Source: Sipunculus nudus (Eukaryota > Annelida > Sipuncula > Golfingiida > Sipunculidae). From it: 64,000 nt of DNA. The notes under the pieces were generated by a model. The model had not been told where the DNA came from, did no database searches, and saw only the letters and a list, made by a program, of their open reading frames with translations. The stretch lies in NCBI GenBank assembly GCA_026874595.1, contig CM049320.1, forward strand, positions 46,078,714 through 46,142,713. Reading direction: 5' to 3'. The translations under genes were made by a program, and so were the position numbers. Position 1 is the stretch's first letter, and the number at the start of each line of letters is the position of its first letter. Positions 1 to 13,300 of this stretch are shown in pieces.

Positions 1-548
1 GCCTATGGCCAATGGTCCTTGTGTATGGAGTGGTCCAGTTTCAGGACACTCACACCATGCACTAGTGATGATGTAACACATGCATGTACAATGCCTTTTG
101 AAACAATCAGCACAGGGGTACTGGGATAGGTACCCAACATCTGGTGTAGCCTATTCCCATCCGCTAGATAAATGAAGGCTGGGACCTGTGGCTCTGTGTT
201 TACAACAGAGCCACTACTGGGTCTAGTGCCGGGGTGTGACTATTTAACATCCGGGACCGTCCGACACCGTCCGGGACTCCCTGAATACCGTCCAGGACCC
301 AGCTGTACCGACTGGGACACTATTTTTTGCCAAAAATATCTTGGCAATTCACTTGAAACATGTATGCAGTGATATAATTGTTGATGCCGCTGACAGTGTG
401 TGGGGCTTACCCATGTACTCAAGATCCCTGAGTCCTGGGTTTATTTGAGTGTATACAGCGCTTGCGCAAGGGAGGCTGGGAACATACCTATTTGGCTAAA
501 TGCCATCCAGTAGCATGTAACATGCATATAAAAACAAGGATGATTTTT
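1..548. other. unassigned flanking DNA
   Basis: No recognisable gene or element. Around 250-300 a short degenerate motif based on CCGTCCGGGA is repeated a few times. Short open frames here look like chance. It ends at the T run into which family A copy A1 is inserted. Confidence 0.5.
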
Positions 549-3155
549 AGCTCAGCTGACTTTAAGTCATCTGAGCTATAGTCATGATCCATTGTCCGTC
601 GTCCGTCCGTCTGTCCGTCCGTCCGTCCGTCCGTCCGTCCGTCCGTCCGTCCGTCCGTCCGTCCGTAGATGTGGCACGTTTTGAAACCGTAAGACCTAGG
701 AATCCAAAATTCAGCATAATGTTAGATGTCCCCAAGATCTCCTACCAAGCCGAAAACTGGGTCTTTGCGACTTCATTCCTTTGAGAAATTAAGGAAAAAC
801 CTCAATTTTTTATTAAAAACCTATTTTCACACTTCAGGACTGCCTAATATCAAAACCACTCATCTGTTTTTCCTCATATTTCCCATAAATAATCCTCTAT
901 ATAATTCCTATGTACATGCCAGAAATTAGGTCTGTATTATATAATTTAAGAAAGTTATGGGCCCAAACATAATGCATTTTGTAAATAATCAGGAAAGAAA
1001 TTTTATCTTTTAACACAAAGCTTGTTAAAGCTAAGCGCTTTTTTTCCAGTAATATTACTTTTATTCATCAAAATTAAATTGTATACCCAAAATTAGATCA
1101 TTATCTTTTAAATTTTTTAAAATATTAGCAAAAATAAAAAATTGGTACCTTAAATTTTGCCCAAATTTGACCATGGCACGTTTTTTTGCTGTAACTGCTG
1201 TGGATTTAATTTTCACAGCATGTTTTTGTTACCATTTCAACTGTTAACACCAAAAATTTGAAACCAGTTGATCAAAAACTGTAGATTTTATTCAAGTTTT
1301 CAAGCACTATGTCACATATTGCTAGTGTTATGCAGTTTGCTAGAGCTCAGCTCCCGAGCTTCAGCTCTAAGTTCCTTAAATTTGGCATACAGTTAGATTT
1401 CTCCAAAATCCCCTACCATGCCAAGAATTTGGTCACTAGGACTTAATTCCTTCGAGATATCAATGAAAAACTTCATTTTTCCATTAAAAACTCATTGTTA
1501 CACTTTAAGACTGCCTAATATCAAAACCACTGATCTGACTTTGATCATATATAATATACATATTTTTCTATACATTCGCTATGCACATGCCAGAAATGAT
1601 GTCAGTATTGTGTATTTTTTTTAGGTTATGGGCCCAAACATAATGCACTTTGTAAAAAATCAAGAAATATATTTACTCCCTTAACAAGGGCATTGCTGAA
1701 GCTAGAGATTTTATTGTCAGGGATGTAACATTATTTAATCAAGATTCAATTGAATACCCAAAATTAGTTCTGAATTTTTTAAATTTTATAAGTTATTAGT
1801 ATAAATATAAAATTAGTACCTTAAATTTTGCCCAACTGTGACCATGGCACGTTTGTTTCCTGAGAGCACTGTTGATATAATTTTCATATCATGCACACAT
1901 AAGGATTTCAGCTTTTTAGTTTAGAAAGCTGAAAGAAATTGGCCAAATATTGTAGCTTTTATTAATGTTTTTTATGAGACCCTGTCAGACTTTGGCTCTC
2001 TCCAGCCCCTCTTGAGTCACCTGTATGTTGACCTTGTTGACCTTTCATCAAATTATGCACGCTTGAGGCGAGAATCCAGGCAGCTTATGGCCAGCCACAG
2101 TTGATCCAGGTGTCCAACCCAACTCATCTAGTAGTTTTAACCAACAACATAACAATAAACAATAAATTAATAAATTTTTCTTGGTTTTTAATAACAAATT
2201 AAAGAAAAATAGAAAAGGAATTTGTTAGTTTATAATAACAGGAAATTAACTTGCAGTTACTGATGATATAAGAATCTTGTATCGATGGGTAGAATGTCAC
2301 ATATTCCAAATAACACCATGCAGTCACCTATGGCATTTTTCAGTTCATTTTTAATGATAAAGAAGTAAATCATATTATTCATTACTAATCATTAGGGATT
2401 ATATGAAGGAAATTAATGATAGACAAAGATGCAGTTGATAATATTAATCTAGATTCCTACTGTGTCTAGTGTGTACATTGATGTGAAATTAGTCCAAAAT
2501 GAATTTTTTACAGTTATTTTTTAATATAAATAAAAGCCATAAAACCAGGTACTTATGATCATTATTTAAATGTGTGAATTTTGTATATTCTGGATTCTCA
2601 AAATCATTGTTTGGTGAAAACTGAATAAATACCAGACATGGTGCAAATACTTTGTAATTGTATTTAAATATGAATATGATTATGCATAAAGAATGGGAAT
2701 TCAGGTAAAAATGAAAGTATATGAATACTCGTGCAAATACTTTCAAAATGTATTCATGAATGCATTCATGAATATATTCTTTAATATTATTTTAATAATC
2801 ATATCAGTTATATTTCATCTTAAAAAATCATATGATTCTCTTATTATTTTTAATAAAAATTATATTTGGGACAATATTTGTAATTTTTTTAATAAATAGT
2901 TAAACTCTTATATTATATGTTCTGCTTATAAGTTATATGGCCAAGTCAAAATCTGTGTGACAATAGCACTCCATTTGTTAATAAAATAAATGAAATCAAT
3001 CCTCTTCCCTGTCTCCAAAGATACTATCAAAATCATACATACAACTCATAATACATCTTATATTTATTACTACACAAAACCAGCATGTGCCTCATTTCTA
3101 AAAAATATTTTTTTATCATATATAACAGCTGAGCGTCGTGACCCATAGGTCCCTT
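549..3155 (+). mobile_element. Helentron-like family A, copy A1 (long form)
   Basis: The copy begins with the family A tip AGCTCAGCTGAC right after TTTTT. A CCGT microsatellite follows, then two related blocks of about 670 bp (each with a phrase on the pattern CCCCAAGATCTCCTACCA). The 3' end holds the inverted tip CAGCTGAGC, the hairpin GACCCATAGGTC and then CCTTG before TTTT. There are no coding frames of substance, so this is a non-autonomous element. The ends fit the asymmetric terminal inverted repeat plan known for Helentrons; the family assignment is inference. It is one of the few copies here without a nested insertion, so it serves as the reference for empty sites in the others. Confidence 0.75.
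595..668. repeat. (CCGT)n microsatellite
   Basis: Nearly pure tandem CCGT/CTGT repeat directly downstream of the family A tip. Similar but shorter tracts follow the 5' tips of most A, B, E and F copies, so the microsatellite is part of the element design. Confidence 0.9.
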
Positions 3156-3955
3156 GTTTTCATATGGTGCTTTATAAAATGTTCACAAGCGGACGTTGTC
3201 AGCTGGCTTGTACACTGACATACACAGAGACTCGCACATGGCACTTCGATTACAAGACAACCAGTAGCGCGTTATAAATATGAAGTGGCCTTTCCTCAGG
3301 TGACACGAAATTCAATGTTTGTCAAGCTTGTATTATTGGACTACGTAAAGAACTGAATGTATTATAACAGGTCAACAAAGTTCAAGAAAGGGACTTTGTT
3401 TCCGCGGGATATAAATATAACGAATTTCTTCACAATTTTAAATCTAAACCCTGGATTTGGTGCGCATATGCACTGAAGTTAATATGATACGCTGGAGTCT
3501 TGAGGGCCAGTATTTCAGCTTTTTTTAATTTTTGCATGTAATATCATGCACAGTGAAGGACAGAAAGGACAATTATTGGCAATGCCATTCCATGTCATAA
3601 ATCGGCTCAGCTGTCAAAAGTATTTGTGCAAGGTGACTGACATAATCGGGGTACCGACGTCCCATATTATATTTTTTCATCTTTCAAATAAATTCTGTTT
3701 TACATACCTTTATATGAACATTTTATATATTCTACTACCTCATTAGGCAGTGACTTTAATTAAAGAGTTCATTTAATACCATTCTTATTTTTCCTCTTCA
3801 CCTGCAAAGGAAATCTCGAACTGCAGTCATTCATACAATTCTCTCATATAACACAAAATAAAATCGTCTGCAACTCGGTATCACTTGGATTAGTTATTAT
3901 ATTTCAAAACTTCACACAACCATCGCTAAAAGATCGTTGGTTTTTAGCTCAGCTG
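3156..3955. other. unassigned DNA between A1 and A2
   Basis: Mixed-composition sequence not matching any repeat family elsewhere in the window. No convincing exon was found. It is likely old host DNA flanked by two family A insertions. Confidence 0.5.
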
Positions 3956-5064
3956 ACTATAAGTCATCTGAGCTGTAGTAGTTGTCCTTCAGCTGTCCGT
4001 CTGTCTGTTAAACTGGCACGTTTTGAAACTGTTGGACCTACGAATCTGAAATTTGGCTTCCCTTTAGATTTCCCCAAAATCTCCTACCATACCAAAAATT
4101 TGGTCCCTAGGACTTTGTTCATGCGAATTATTAAGGAAAAACCTCCATTTTCCATTTAAAACCCATTGTTACACTCTCAAGACTGCTTAATATCAAAACC
4201 ACTGACCTGGTACTTACCATTTTTAATTTATTAATTCCTCTATATATTTCCTATGTACATACCAGAAATTACTTTAATATTTTTTAAATTCTTGAAGTAA
4301 TGGGCCCAAACATAATGCACTTTGTAAAAATTCAGGAAATATGTTTACTCCCTTAACTTAAGAATTGCTGAAGCAAGAGACCTTCTTTCAAGTATATATA
4401 TATATTTAATCAAGATTCAATTGTATACCCAAAATTAGATCTGAATTTTTAAAAATTTATAAGTTATTAGCTTAAATATAAAATCAGTACCTTAAATTTT
4501 ACCCAGATTTGACCATGGCACATTTTTTTCCTGTAACTGCTGTGGGTTTAATTTTCACAGCATGTTACCATAAGCATTATATCTCTAAACATCTGAAATT
4601 TGAAACCAGTTGATCAAAAACTGTAGATTTTATTCAAGTTTTCAAGCACCATGTAAAGTACTGTTTACATCAAGCAAGTGTTATGCAGTTTGCTAGAGCT
4701 GAGCTCCCCAGCCTCCCAGGCCAGCTCTCAGCTCCCAAAATTTGGCATACAGTTAGATGTCCCCCAAATCTCCCTACCATATCACTAGAGCTTCATTCCT
4801 TTGAGATATTAAGAAAAAACTTTAATTTTCAGTTTAAAACCCATTGTTACACTTCAAGACTGCCTAATTTCAAAACCACTGATCTGACTTTGATCATATA
4901 AAATATACATGTTCTTCTATTTATACTCTATGCGCATGCCAGAATTGATTTGAGTATTGTGAAATTGTTTTAATTTATGGACCCGAACATAATGCATTTT
5001 GTAAACAAGAAATATATTTACTCCCATAAATGAAAATTGCTGAACCAAGAGATTTCCTTTTTTT

Positions 5065-6908
5065 ATGCCCCCGCCACAAAGTGGCCGGGGCATATAGTTT
5101 TACCCATGTCTGTCCTTCCGTCCTTCCGAAATCAAACAGTTGTACGGACTTTTTTTCGCAATGCCTGCAGATATTGGCCTGATTTTTGGTGTGTGGGCAG
5201 ATAATGACCAGTTACAGATCGAGTTTGCGTTTCTTACCGGTTGACCTACTTTTGACCGTTTTACGGCTCCTAAACTTAGAAAATTTCATGAAAAATAGAA
5301 ATTTTCATGACAAATACACATGTACGGACTTTTTTTTCGCAGTGCCTGCAGATATTGGCCTGATTTTTGGTGTGTGGGCAGATAATGACCAGTTACAGAT
5401 CAAGTTGGCGTTTTGTCCCGGTTGACCTACTTTGACCGTTTTACGGCTCCTAAACTTAGAAAATTTCATGAAAAATAGAAATTTTCATGACAAATACACA
5501 TGTACGGACTTTTTTTCGCAGTGCCTGCAGATATTGGCCTGATTTTTGGTGTGTGGGCAGATAAAGACCAGTTACAGATCGAGTTTGCGTTTCGTCCTGC
5601 TTGACTTACTTTTGACTGTTTTACGGCTCCAAAACTTAGAAAATTTCATGAAAAATAGAAATTTTCATGACAAATACACATGTACAGACTTTTTTTTCGC
5701 AATACCTGCAGATATTGGCCTGATTTTTGGTGTGTGGGCAGATAATGACCAGTTACAGATCGAGTTCGCGTTTCGTCCCGGTTGACCTACTTTTGACCAT
5801 TTTACGGCTCCTAAACTTAGAAAAATTCATGAAAAATAGAAATTTTCATGACAAATACACATGTACAGCTGTTTTTAGCCCTCAGCTCATAGGCTGATGG
5901 GCTATTGTCGTCACCCAAGCTCTCCGTCTGTCCATCTGTCTGGTGTCTGTCCATCCGTCTGTCCGTTCCGCATCTGTTAACTTTTACCTTGTGAGCGGGA
6001 TATCTCTAAAAGGATTCACCGTTGGAATTTTATTTCATCAGTGAAGATGTATATCGATAAAATCTCGGTCAAGTTCGAAGATGGGTGACCTTGACCCATT
6101 TTTCTACATTTTAGAGCTGATTATAGAAAAACACTCAGAAGTTTATATCTCAGGAACCATTGTGTGGATTTTCACAAAACTTACTATGATTATTGGAACT
6201 GATGGTCTGTATGAGCTGCACAATTTTGGGGGGCCACCTGCAATTTCTGATTTTTTAATGAAATTTTATCGGATTTTTTCAATTTTGGCCTTTTGTGCAG
6301 GATATCTCCAAAGGTATTCAACACAGGAACTTCATTTCTTCAGTGCTATTGCATTATATTTACAAAATCTTGGTCAAGTTCAAAGATGGGTGATCTTGAC
6401 CTACTTTTCAAGGTCACAGAGCTTAGTATAGAAAAAAACTTAGGAGCTTATTTCTCAGGAAGCATTTGGTGGATTGTTATGAAACATGGTATATACCTCT
6501 CCAATTTAAATTTATAAATGATAATCAACTTTTGCTAATATTCTAGTTTCGCAATGCAATGCTTACAGATACTGGCCTAATGTTTAGTCTGTGGGCGCAT
6601 AATGACCACTTACAGATCGAGTTCGCATTTCGTCCCAGTTAACCTATTTTTCACCATATGACAGATCCTGCACATAGAAAATTTCATGAAAGACAGAAAT
6701 GGACTTTTTTCACAATGCCTGCAGATACTGGCCTGATTTTTGGTGTGTTGCTTGATAATGACCCTTTACAGATCGAGTTTGCATTTTGCCCTTGTTGACC
6801 TACTTTTGACCATACAACACTTCCTGAACTTAAAAAATTTTACAAAATTTAACAAATGTTTCTAATTTGCCCCAGGCGGGGGCATTGCTGTCGTTCCAAC
6901 ACATCTAG
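5065..6908 (+). mobile_element. Helentron-like family B, copy B1
   Basis: Starts ATGCCCCCGCC within a GC palindrome and ends with the exact inverted copy GGCGGGGGCAT, a weak TGTCG-TTC-CAACA hairpin and CATCTAG before TTTTT. The body is about four tandem units of roughly 180 bp, each containing CCTGCAGATATTGG and CCGGTTGACCTAC. Non-coding. It is nested in A2 and itself holds F1 at 5877-6546. Confidence 0.75.
5877..6546 (+). mobile_element. Helentron-like family F, copy F1
   Basis: Begins AGCCCTCAGCTCATAGG, with a partial palindrome ending GATGGGCT, and ends at CTAG before TTTCGCAATG, where the family B unit resumes. The break lies in the T run that every other B unit carries at this point. 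No clear 3' hairpin or inverted tip is seen. It carries a degenerate form of the shared module (ATATCTC, then GGGGGGCCACCTG 84 bp on). Confidence 0.6.
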
Positions 6909-8490
6909 TTTTTGTCAGGGATATAACATTATTTAATCAAGATTCAATTGTATACCCAAATTTAGTTCTGAATTTTACAAATTTTATAAGTTATTAGTAT
7001 AAATATAAGATCAGTACCTTAAATTTTGCCTAATTTTGATCATTGCATGTTTGTTTTTTGTAAGCACTGTTGATATAATATTCATATCATGCAGAAATAA
7101 GGATTTCAACTTGTAAGTTTTGAAAGTTGAAAGAAATTGGCCAAAAACTGTAGCTTTTATTAAAGTTTTTTATGAGACCATGTCAGACCCAGGCTCTATC
7201 CAGTCCCTCTTCAGTCACCTGTATGTCCTCTACTTGACCTTTTTTTTCAGGCCAATTATGCATGCTTGACGTGGGGCATATACTTGCAGGTGGGCAGCTT
7301 ATTGCTGGCCACAGCTGATCCAGGTGTCCAACCCAGCTCATCTATTAGTTGTTTAGACCAACAGCATAACAATAAACAATGAATAAATAAATTTTTATAG
7401 GTCTCTAATAACAACTTAAAAAATCAATAGAAAAAGAATTTGACAGTTGATGAGTAACAGGGAATTACCTTGCAGTTATGGATTTTGTATGGATTGATGA
7501 AAATGTATTCCAAGTAATACCATTGAGTCACCTATGGTATTTTTCTTTTCAATTTTAATAATGAAAAAAAAAATAATTAAATTATATTGTTCTATACTAT
7601 TAGTCATTATATGAAGGAAATTAATGATTGACAAAGATGCAGTTGATAATATAAATCTAAATTCCAAGGTCTTTTCCAAGTGTTTCAGCTTGTTTATATA
7701 TATTTATTTCAAAATTTAAAAAAAGTTAAAATGTCAAATTTTTAAATTTTACTTGGACAGGTACTGGTTGTAATAGCTGTCACAAGACTATGTAAATAAT
7801 CAAAATTTATATTACTGGTTCCTATATTTCAGTTAATAAAATTAAACTTGCCCATCTCTAGTTTTCTCTTTGTATAATTCACAGAGTGTTCTTATCCTTG
7901 GGTTATTTTTACACATATAATGGTTTCATAGCTGAGATACTTCAAATTTTTTTCTGATACATTTTTTTTTAAATAAAAAAATTGAATATGATAAAAAATC
8001 AGATCTTATTATGATTTCTGTAATGTGAATAATTGTCGTAAGACTCTTGCTATATCTAGTGCATAGATAGATGTGAAGGTAGTCCAAAGTGAATATTATA
8101 GTTTTATTTTTTGAATATAAAATAAGTTAATAAAACCAGGTACTTATGATCATTATTTAAATTTGTGATATTTGTTTATTCTGGATTTTCAAGAACTTTG
8201 TTTGGCTGAAACTGAATAAATACCAGACATGGTGCAGTACTTTGCAAATGTATTTGAATGCAAATATGGATATGTACTCCATAATTTCATGTACCGGTAT
8301 AAGGATAGGAATACAGGTCAGAATGAAAGTATTTGAATACAAATGCTTTCATGAATATATTCTATAATATTATTTTAATAATCATTTATTTCGATAATAT
8401 TATTAAAAAATCTTTGATGAGAAAAATAAGATGATACTGTTATTATTTTAACCTAAATTATACTTGACACAATAATTGTTATTAATTTTT

Positions 8491-8690
8491 GGCTCAGCTG
8501 ACTTTCAGTCATGCTGAGCTATAGCGATCACTCTTTGTCTGTCGTCCATCCATCTGTCACTCTGTCTGTCCGTTAACCAGGCACAAATCATAACCGCTGG
8601 ACCTAGAATCTTCCGCTGGCTTCAAACTGACCACAGGACCCTTGTAGACATTGCAAATTCATCTGAGCGTCAAGAACCATGGGTCCCTAG
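8491..8690 (+). mobile_element. minimal family A element (about 200 bp)
   Basis: Carries a family A 5' tip (GGCTCAGCTGAC), a short CCGT/CTGT tract, one partial interior unit and a complete 3' end with the palindrome ACCATGGGT and CCCTAG before TT. At 200 bp it is the shortest copy in the window with both ends, so it is close to the minimum set of end sequences. Confidence 0.65.
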
Positions 8691-8799
8691 TTATAAAAAT
8701 ATTCTCTTAATCAATTTCAGCTGAACACAATGTCCCAACAAGTCTCTTGTTGTTCTGGTGATCAGATAATGAAGCTGCTTTATGTTTTCCACTTTACAG

Positions 8800-9298
8800 G
8801 AGTATATGAACCAACTCAAAGACCTAAGTCTCAACGACAGATTCACCGGCATAATTGTTTAGAGGGTCCAAAGACTGGGCTAACAGTAAGAGGCAACAGA
8901 GAAGCAGCAGTAATTGGTGGTAAGCAAGTGTCTGAACCAGTAACCACCCAGCAGCCTGATAGGCCACGTACAAGCAGGGGACGACGACGGGAACACAAAG
9001 CTGTCAGCAGTAGTAATACACCGTACAGTCCTTATCAGACTTCTTTATCAGTTACAAATGAACGTCCACGTACAAGTTATGGTCAAAGGAAAGAGAATAT
9101 AGCCCCAAATGCAACAGCCATAATACCATCTGAGAGGCCACGAACCAGCAGGGGCAGCAGGCAAGCTCAGCAACAGGTGGCAGCACCTGATCCTGCAGAC
9201 AGTCAAGATATACAGGCTCTACAGGCTGGACAGCTAATCAACACACAAAAGGCAAACCAGGTGGATGTATGGAAGAATCCCTCTCAAGGAACACCAAG
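8800..9298 (+). CDS. internal coding exon of an unrecognised host gene (exon A)
   Basis: The open frame runs without a stop from the 3' splice site TTTCCACTTTACAG to the donor CCAAG/GTAATA; TAA follows at once in the intron. The exon begins with two bases of a split codon and ends with two bases of another. The product is basic and low in complexity, rich in Arg, Ser, Gln and Pro, with three spaced motifs RPRTSRG, RPRTSYG, RPRTSRG and a related RPKSQRQ near the start. That suggests a disordered region. An ATG upstream at 8730 lies before the acceptor and is probably not the start. No family is recognised. The next exon at 18511 completes the split codon in frame and carries the same motif type. 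Confidence 0.65.
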
Positions 9299-10160
9299 GT
9301 AATATACACATTAAGCTTTCCTCCATTAAAATCCTTCTGAAAGACCACCCAGGTAACATACACTCAACTTTCCCTTTTTAGAATCCTTCTGAAAGACCAC
9401 CCAGATATCATACACTCATCTTTGTCTACCAGAGTCTTGGAAAGACGACCTAGGTAACATAATTTAATCTTTACTCTATAAGATTTCTCTGAAAGACCAC
9501 CCAGGTAACATATATTCAGCTTTCCTGTATTAGATTCCTTCTGAAAGACAACCAGGTAACTTACATTCATCTTTCCTCTATTAGAATTCTTCTGGTAGAC
9601 CACCCAGGTATTATACACTCAGCTATTCTCTTTTTGAATCCTTCTAAAAGACGACCTAGGTAACATACACTAAGCTTTCCTCTATTAGAATCCTTCTGAA
9701 AGACCACCCAAGTAACACACATTCAGCTTCCCCTTTTTAGAATCCTTCTAAAAGACCAATCATGTAACATTCATTCGGTTTTCCTTTAGCAGAGTCCTTC
9801 TGAAAGACTATCCAGGTAACATACTCTCGGCTTTCCTCTTTTCGAATCCTTCTCAAAGATGACCTAGGTAACATACACTAAGCTTTCCTCTTTTCGAATC
9901 TTTCTGATAGACCACCTGGGTAACATTAACTCAGTTTGCCTCTAAAAGAATTCTTCTGAAAGACCACCCAGGTAACATACACTCTGCTTTCCTCTATTAG
10001 AATTCTTCTGAAAGACTACCCAGGTAACATACACCAAGCTTTTCTCTACCAGAATCTTCCTTAAAGATCTACCAGGTAACATACACTAAGGTTTCTACCA
10101 GAATCCTTCTGAAGGATCACCCAGATAACATACACTAAACTTTTCTCTATTATATTTTTT
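9299..10160 (+). repeat. minisatellite of ~52-bp units made from the exon A splice junction
   Basis: About 16 diverged units, each close to GAATCCTTCTGAAAGACC followed by ACCCAGGTAACATACAC and a pyrimidine-rich CTTTCCTCTATTAG. The unit aligns with the end of exon A (GAATCCCTCTCAAGGAAC then ACCAAG) and its first intron bases (GTAATATACAC). The array is thus a tandem expansion of the host 5' splice junction. Most units have AG, then 23 bases, then GT, so each looks like a microexon with decoy donor and acceptor. Confidence 0.85.
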
Positions 10161-10333
10161 AGCTAACCTGTGAGCTTATGCGATGGTGCGGCGTCGTCCA
10201 TCGTGTGTCGTACGTCGTGCGGCGTCTGTATGTTAACCATAGCTATCTCAAAAACGGCAGGAGCTAGCATCACCAATTTTTTTTTACAAATAATCAGTCA
10301 TCCAAAAAACTATATCGGATTTTTTAAATTATT

Positions 10334-13300
10334 AGCTCAGCTGACTATAAGTCATCTGAGCTATAGTCGTGGTCCATTGTCCGTCGTCCATCCGTCTTGC
10401 CGTCCGTCCGTCCGTCTGTAGATGTGGCACGTTTTGAAACCGTAAGACCTAGGAATCCAAAATTCGGCATAGTGTTATATGTCCCCAAGATCTCCTACCA
10501 AGCCGAAAACTGGGTCTTTGCGACTTTGTTCCTTTGAGAAATTAAGGAAAAACCTCAATTTTTTTATTAAAAACCTATTTTCACACTTCAGGGCTGCCTA
10601 ATATCAAAACCACTCATCTGTTTTTCCTCATATTTACCATAAATATTCCTCTATATAGTTCCTATGTACATGCCTGAAATTATGTCTGTATTATATAATT
10701 TAAAAAAGTTATGGGCCAGAACGTAATGCATTTTGTAAAAAATCAGGAAAGATATTTGATCACTTAACACAAAACATGTTAAAGCTATGGACTTTTTTTC
10801 AAGTAATATAACTTGAATTAATCAAAATTAAATTGTATACCCAAAATTAGATCAAAATCTTTTAAATTTTTTAAAATATTATCATAAATAAAAAATTGGT
10901 ACCTTAAATTTTGCCTAAATTTGACCATGGCACTTCTTTTTCCTATAAGTACTGTGGATTTAATTTTCTCAGCATGTTTTTGTTAGCATTTTGTCTGTTA
11001 ACACCAAAAATTTGAAACCAGTTTTCAGGCACCATGTAACATATTGTTTACATCAGGCTAGTGTTATGCAGTTTGCAAGAGCTCAGCTCCCCAGCTTAAG
11101 CTCTCAGTTCCTAAAATTTGGCATACAATTAGACGTCTCCAAAATCCCCTACCATGCCAAGAATTTGGTCACTAGGACTTGAGATATTAATTGAAACCTT
11201 TGAGATATTAATGAAAAACTTCATTTTTCAATTAAAAACCCATTGTTACACTTCAATACTGCCTAATATCAAAACCACTGATCTGACTTTAATCATATAT
11301 AATATACTTGTTTTTCTATACATTCTCTGTGCACATGCCAGAAATGATGTCAGTATTGCGTAATTGTTTTAAGTTATGGGCCCAAACATAATGCACTTTG
11401 TAAAAAATCAAGAAATATATTTACTCCCTTAACAAGGGGCTTGCTGAAGCTAGAGATTTTTTGTCAGGGATGTATCATTATTTAATCAAGATTCAATTGA
11501 ATACCCAAAATTAGTTCTGAATTTTTAAAATTTTATAAGTTATTAGTATAAATATAAAATTAGTACCTTAAATTTTGCCAAACTTTGACCATTTCACGTT
11601 TGTTTCTTGTGAGCTCTGTTTATATAATTTTCATATCACAGGGTTCGTACGCACCTTGAAAACCTTGAAAAGTGCTTGAATTTAGTCATTTCAATTTCAA
11701 GGGCTTGAAAAGTGCTTAAAAAGAGAGAGTGGTTTGGAAAAGTGCTTGAAAAATAAAATTTTGTGAAAGAGTTTGGTGTATGTTGTGTGTATGCATACCT
11801 GGTATTTAAATATCGACTTTCGGGCATCTCTACGTCAATCAAATGAATGAAATAGAATTAACCCAATCGTGGATGAATGAGACCGGGCAGTGAAAGTGAC
11901 AATGTAACAAGTTAACATACAAGGGTAATAACCATGTTTATTATCAAATAGTAAGTGAGCTGCTTTACTGGAAAGATCGTGGAGATTTCCCCCGAGGTAC
12001 GTATAAAAGCTCTTTAATTGAAAACTCAATCCACGCTAGGCGAGTTCACGTAAGTATTTTCGCAAGACTTATAATTTAAATTTTAAAGTAATACTACAGA
12101 GATTATTAATATAGCTATTGAGAAGATCTGTCCAAAGGAAATAATTATCTGGGAACAAACCAGGGGAATAAAATGTGTGAAAAATACATGATGGGAACAA
12201 TTCAAATCTGAGGGATAATAATAATATAAAACTAATTCTCTCAGTAGAATATGTCGTTTAAATCAAGTTAACTTTACGTTTTACATTGGTAACTCAGCGA
12301 TAATTATTATATCAGAGGGGTCATATTTCCCCAACGAACCCAATCCGACTTTGTTTTGGTTAAAGGTTTTTCAGTTTATCCAAGGGTTGCGTGTTTTATT
12401 ATCTTCGTACATGCGCATTTCACGTGTACGCGCTGTGATCGTCATTTGTTAGCTCCATAAGACCACTGATCAGCGAAATACAGTTAACACGCGGGGTCAA
12501 TCCAATTAAGGATAAATACTGTTTGTCCGAAATAGGTTGAGGTGTTTGGCAGGTGCTGATGTATATTCACATACTTTGGCGTCAGTTTGTAAAAGGCTGG
12601 GATCCATGGGGGAAATCACATTTTTGTTGCGATGTGATAGCCGTTTGTAAGCGAAGTACGCTGGCAGTTTAATGAGTGATCAGCGACATATACAACTTCT
12701 AGCATCGGCCCCCTCCCTGCCCTGCATAACGATTGTATAAAGGTCGCCAACAAGAGTATTTTTAAAAATAAGATTTCACATTTTTTGGTTTTAATCAAAT
12801 GTTGGACATGTTTGAATAGAAATCTGGCTGCGTCTGTGATCGTTAGATAATGACCTTCACAGGTGTTGCCCGGCCATTTGTTGACACGTGCGGCCAGTGA
12901 CTTGGCGGTAAACGGCAGAAACCTCGTGCACGACAAGGTCGTCATATCAAACGTGCTGATACGAAGTTTGACTAGTATTGTTTTGAATAATTTGATAATA
13001 CTATACCAAAATATCGTTTGCCGTTGAAAACTTGAATGAATATCCCCCATGATCGCCGAACTGTCAGAGTTTTTCGGCACCCTTTTCTGCCGGAGCATAT
13101 AATTTGCTAAAGTTTGAGCTAGTCGGCAAATCAGAGATCCCTATTCAAGATATATTATAGGTTTTAGACCCTCATTATCAGATTAGTTAAATCTGTCAAG
13201 GTCATGCCAAAGATGAGTGATCATTTTGAATGTAAAGTTAAAACAATGGGCCGCTGTGTATTAAACCGCGACTGGCTATACTGAAGGGTAAAGCACAAGC

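Larger units (their letters stand above)
3956..8490 (+). mobile_element. Helentron-like family A, copy A2 (interrupted by B1)
   Basis: Starts with the A tip after TTTTT and contains the long-form A interior. Family B copy B1 splits it in a T run; uninterrupted A copies read straight through GAGATTTTTTGTCAGG at the matching point (near 11452), which gives the empty site. The normal A 3' end is missing: at about 8490 the sequence switches to a short A copy that supplies its own ends. The right boundary is therefore a truncation or recombination junction. Confidence 0.65.

Noticed and set aside
595-668. CCGT array as a CRISPR-like repeat
   Set aside because: Simple microsatellite without spacers, in a eukaryotic transposon.
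6081-6517. 116-residue and overlapping 74-residue frames in F1
   Set aside because: They lie in a non-coding element with units that are out of frame in the related F2 fragment.
8730-8799. ATG at 8730 as the start of the exon A protein
   Set aside because: A strong splice acceptor lies at 8799 and the codons upstream lack the composition of the exon; the frame is likely open by chance.
12616-13098. 160-residue minus-strand open frame in the CAGGG transposon
   Set aside because: The related copy at 33183-35985 does not keep the frame, and no transposase-like motif is visible.
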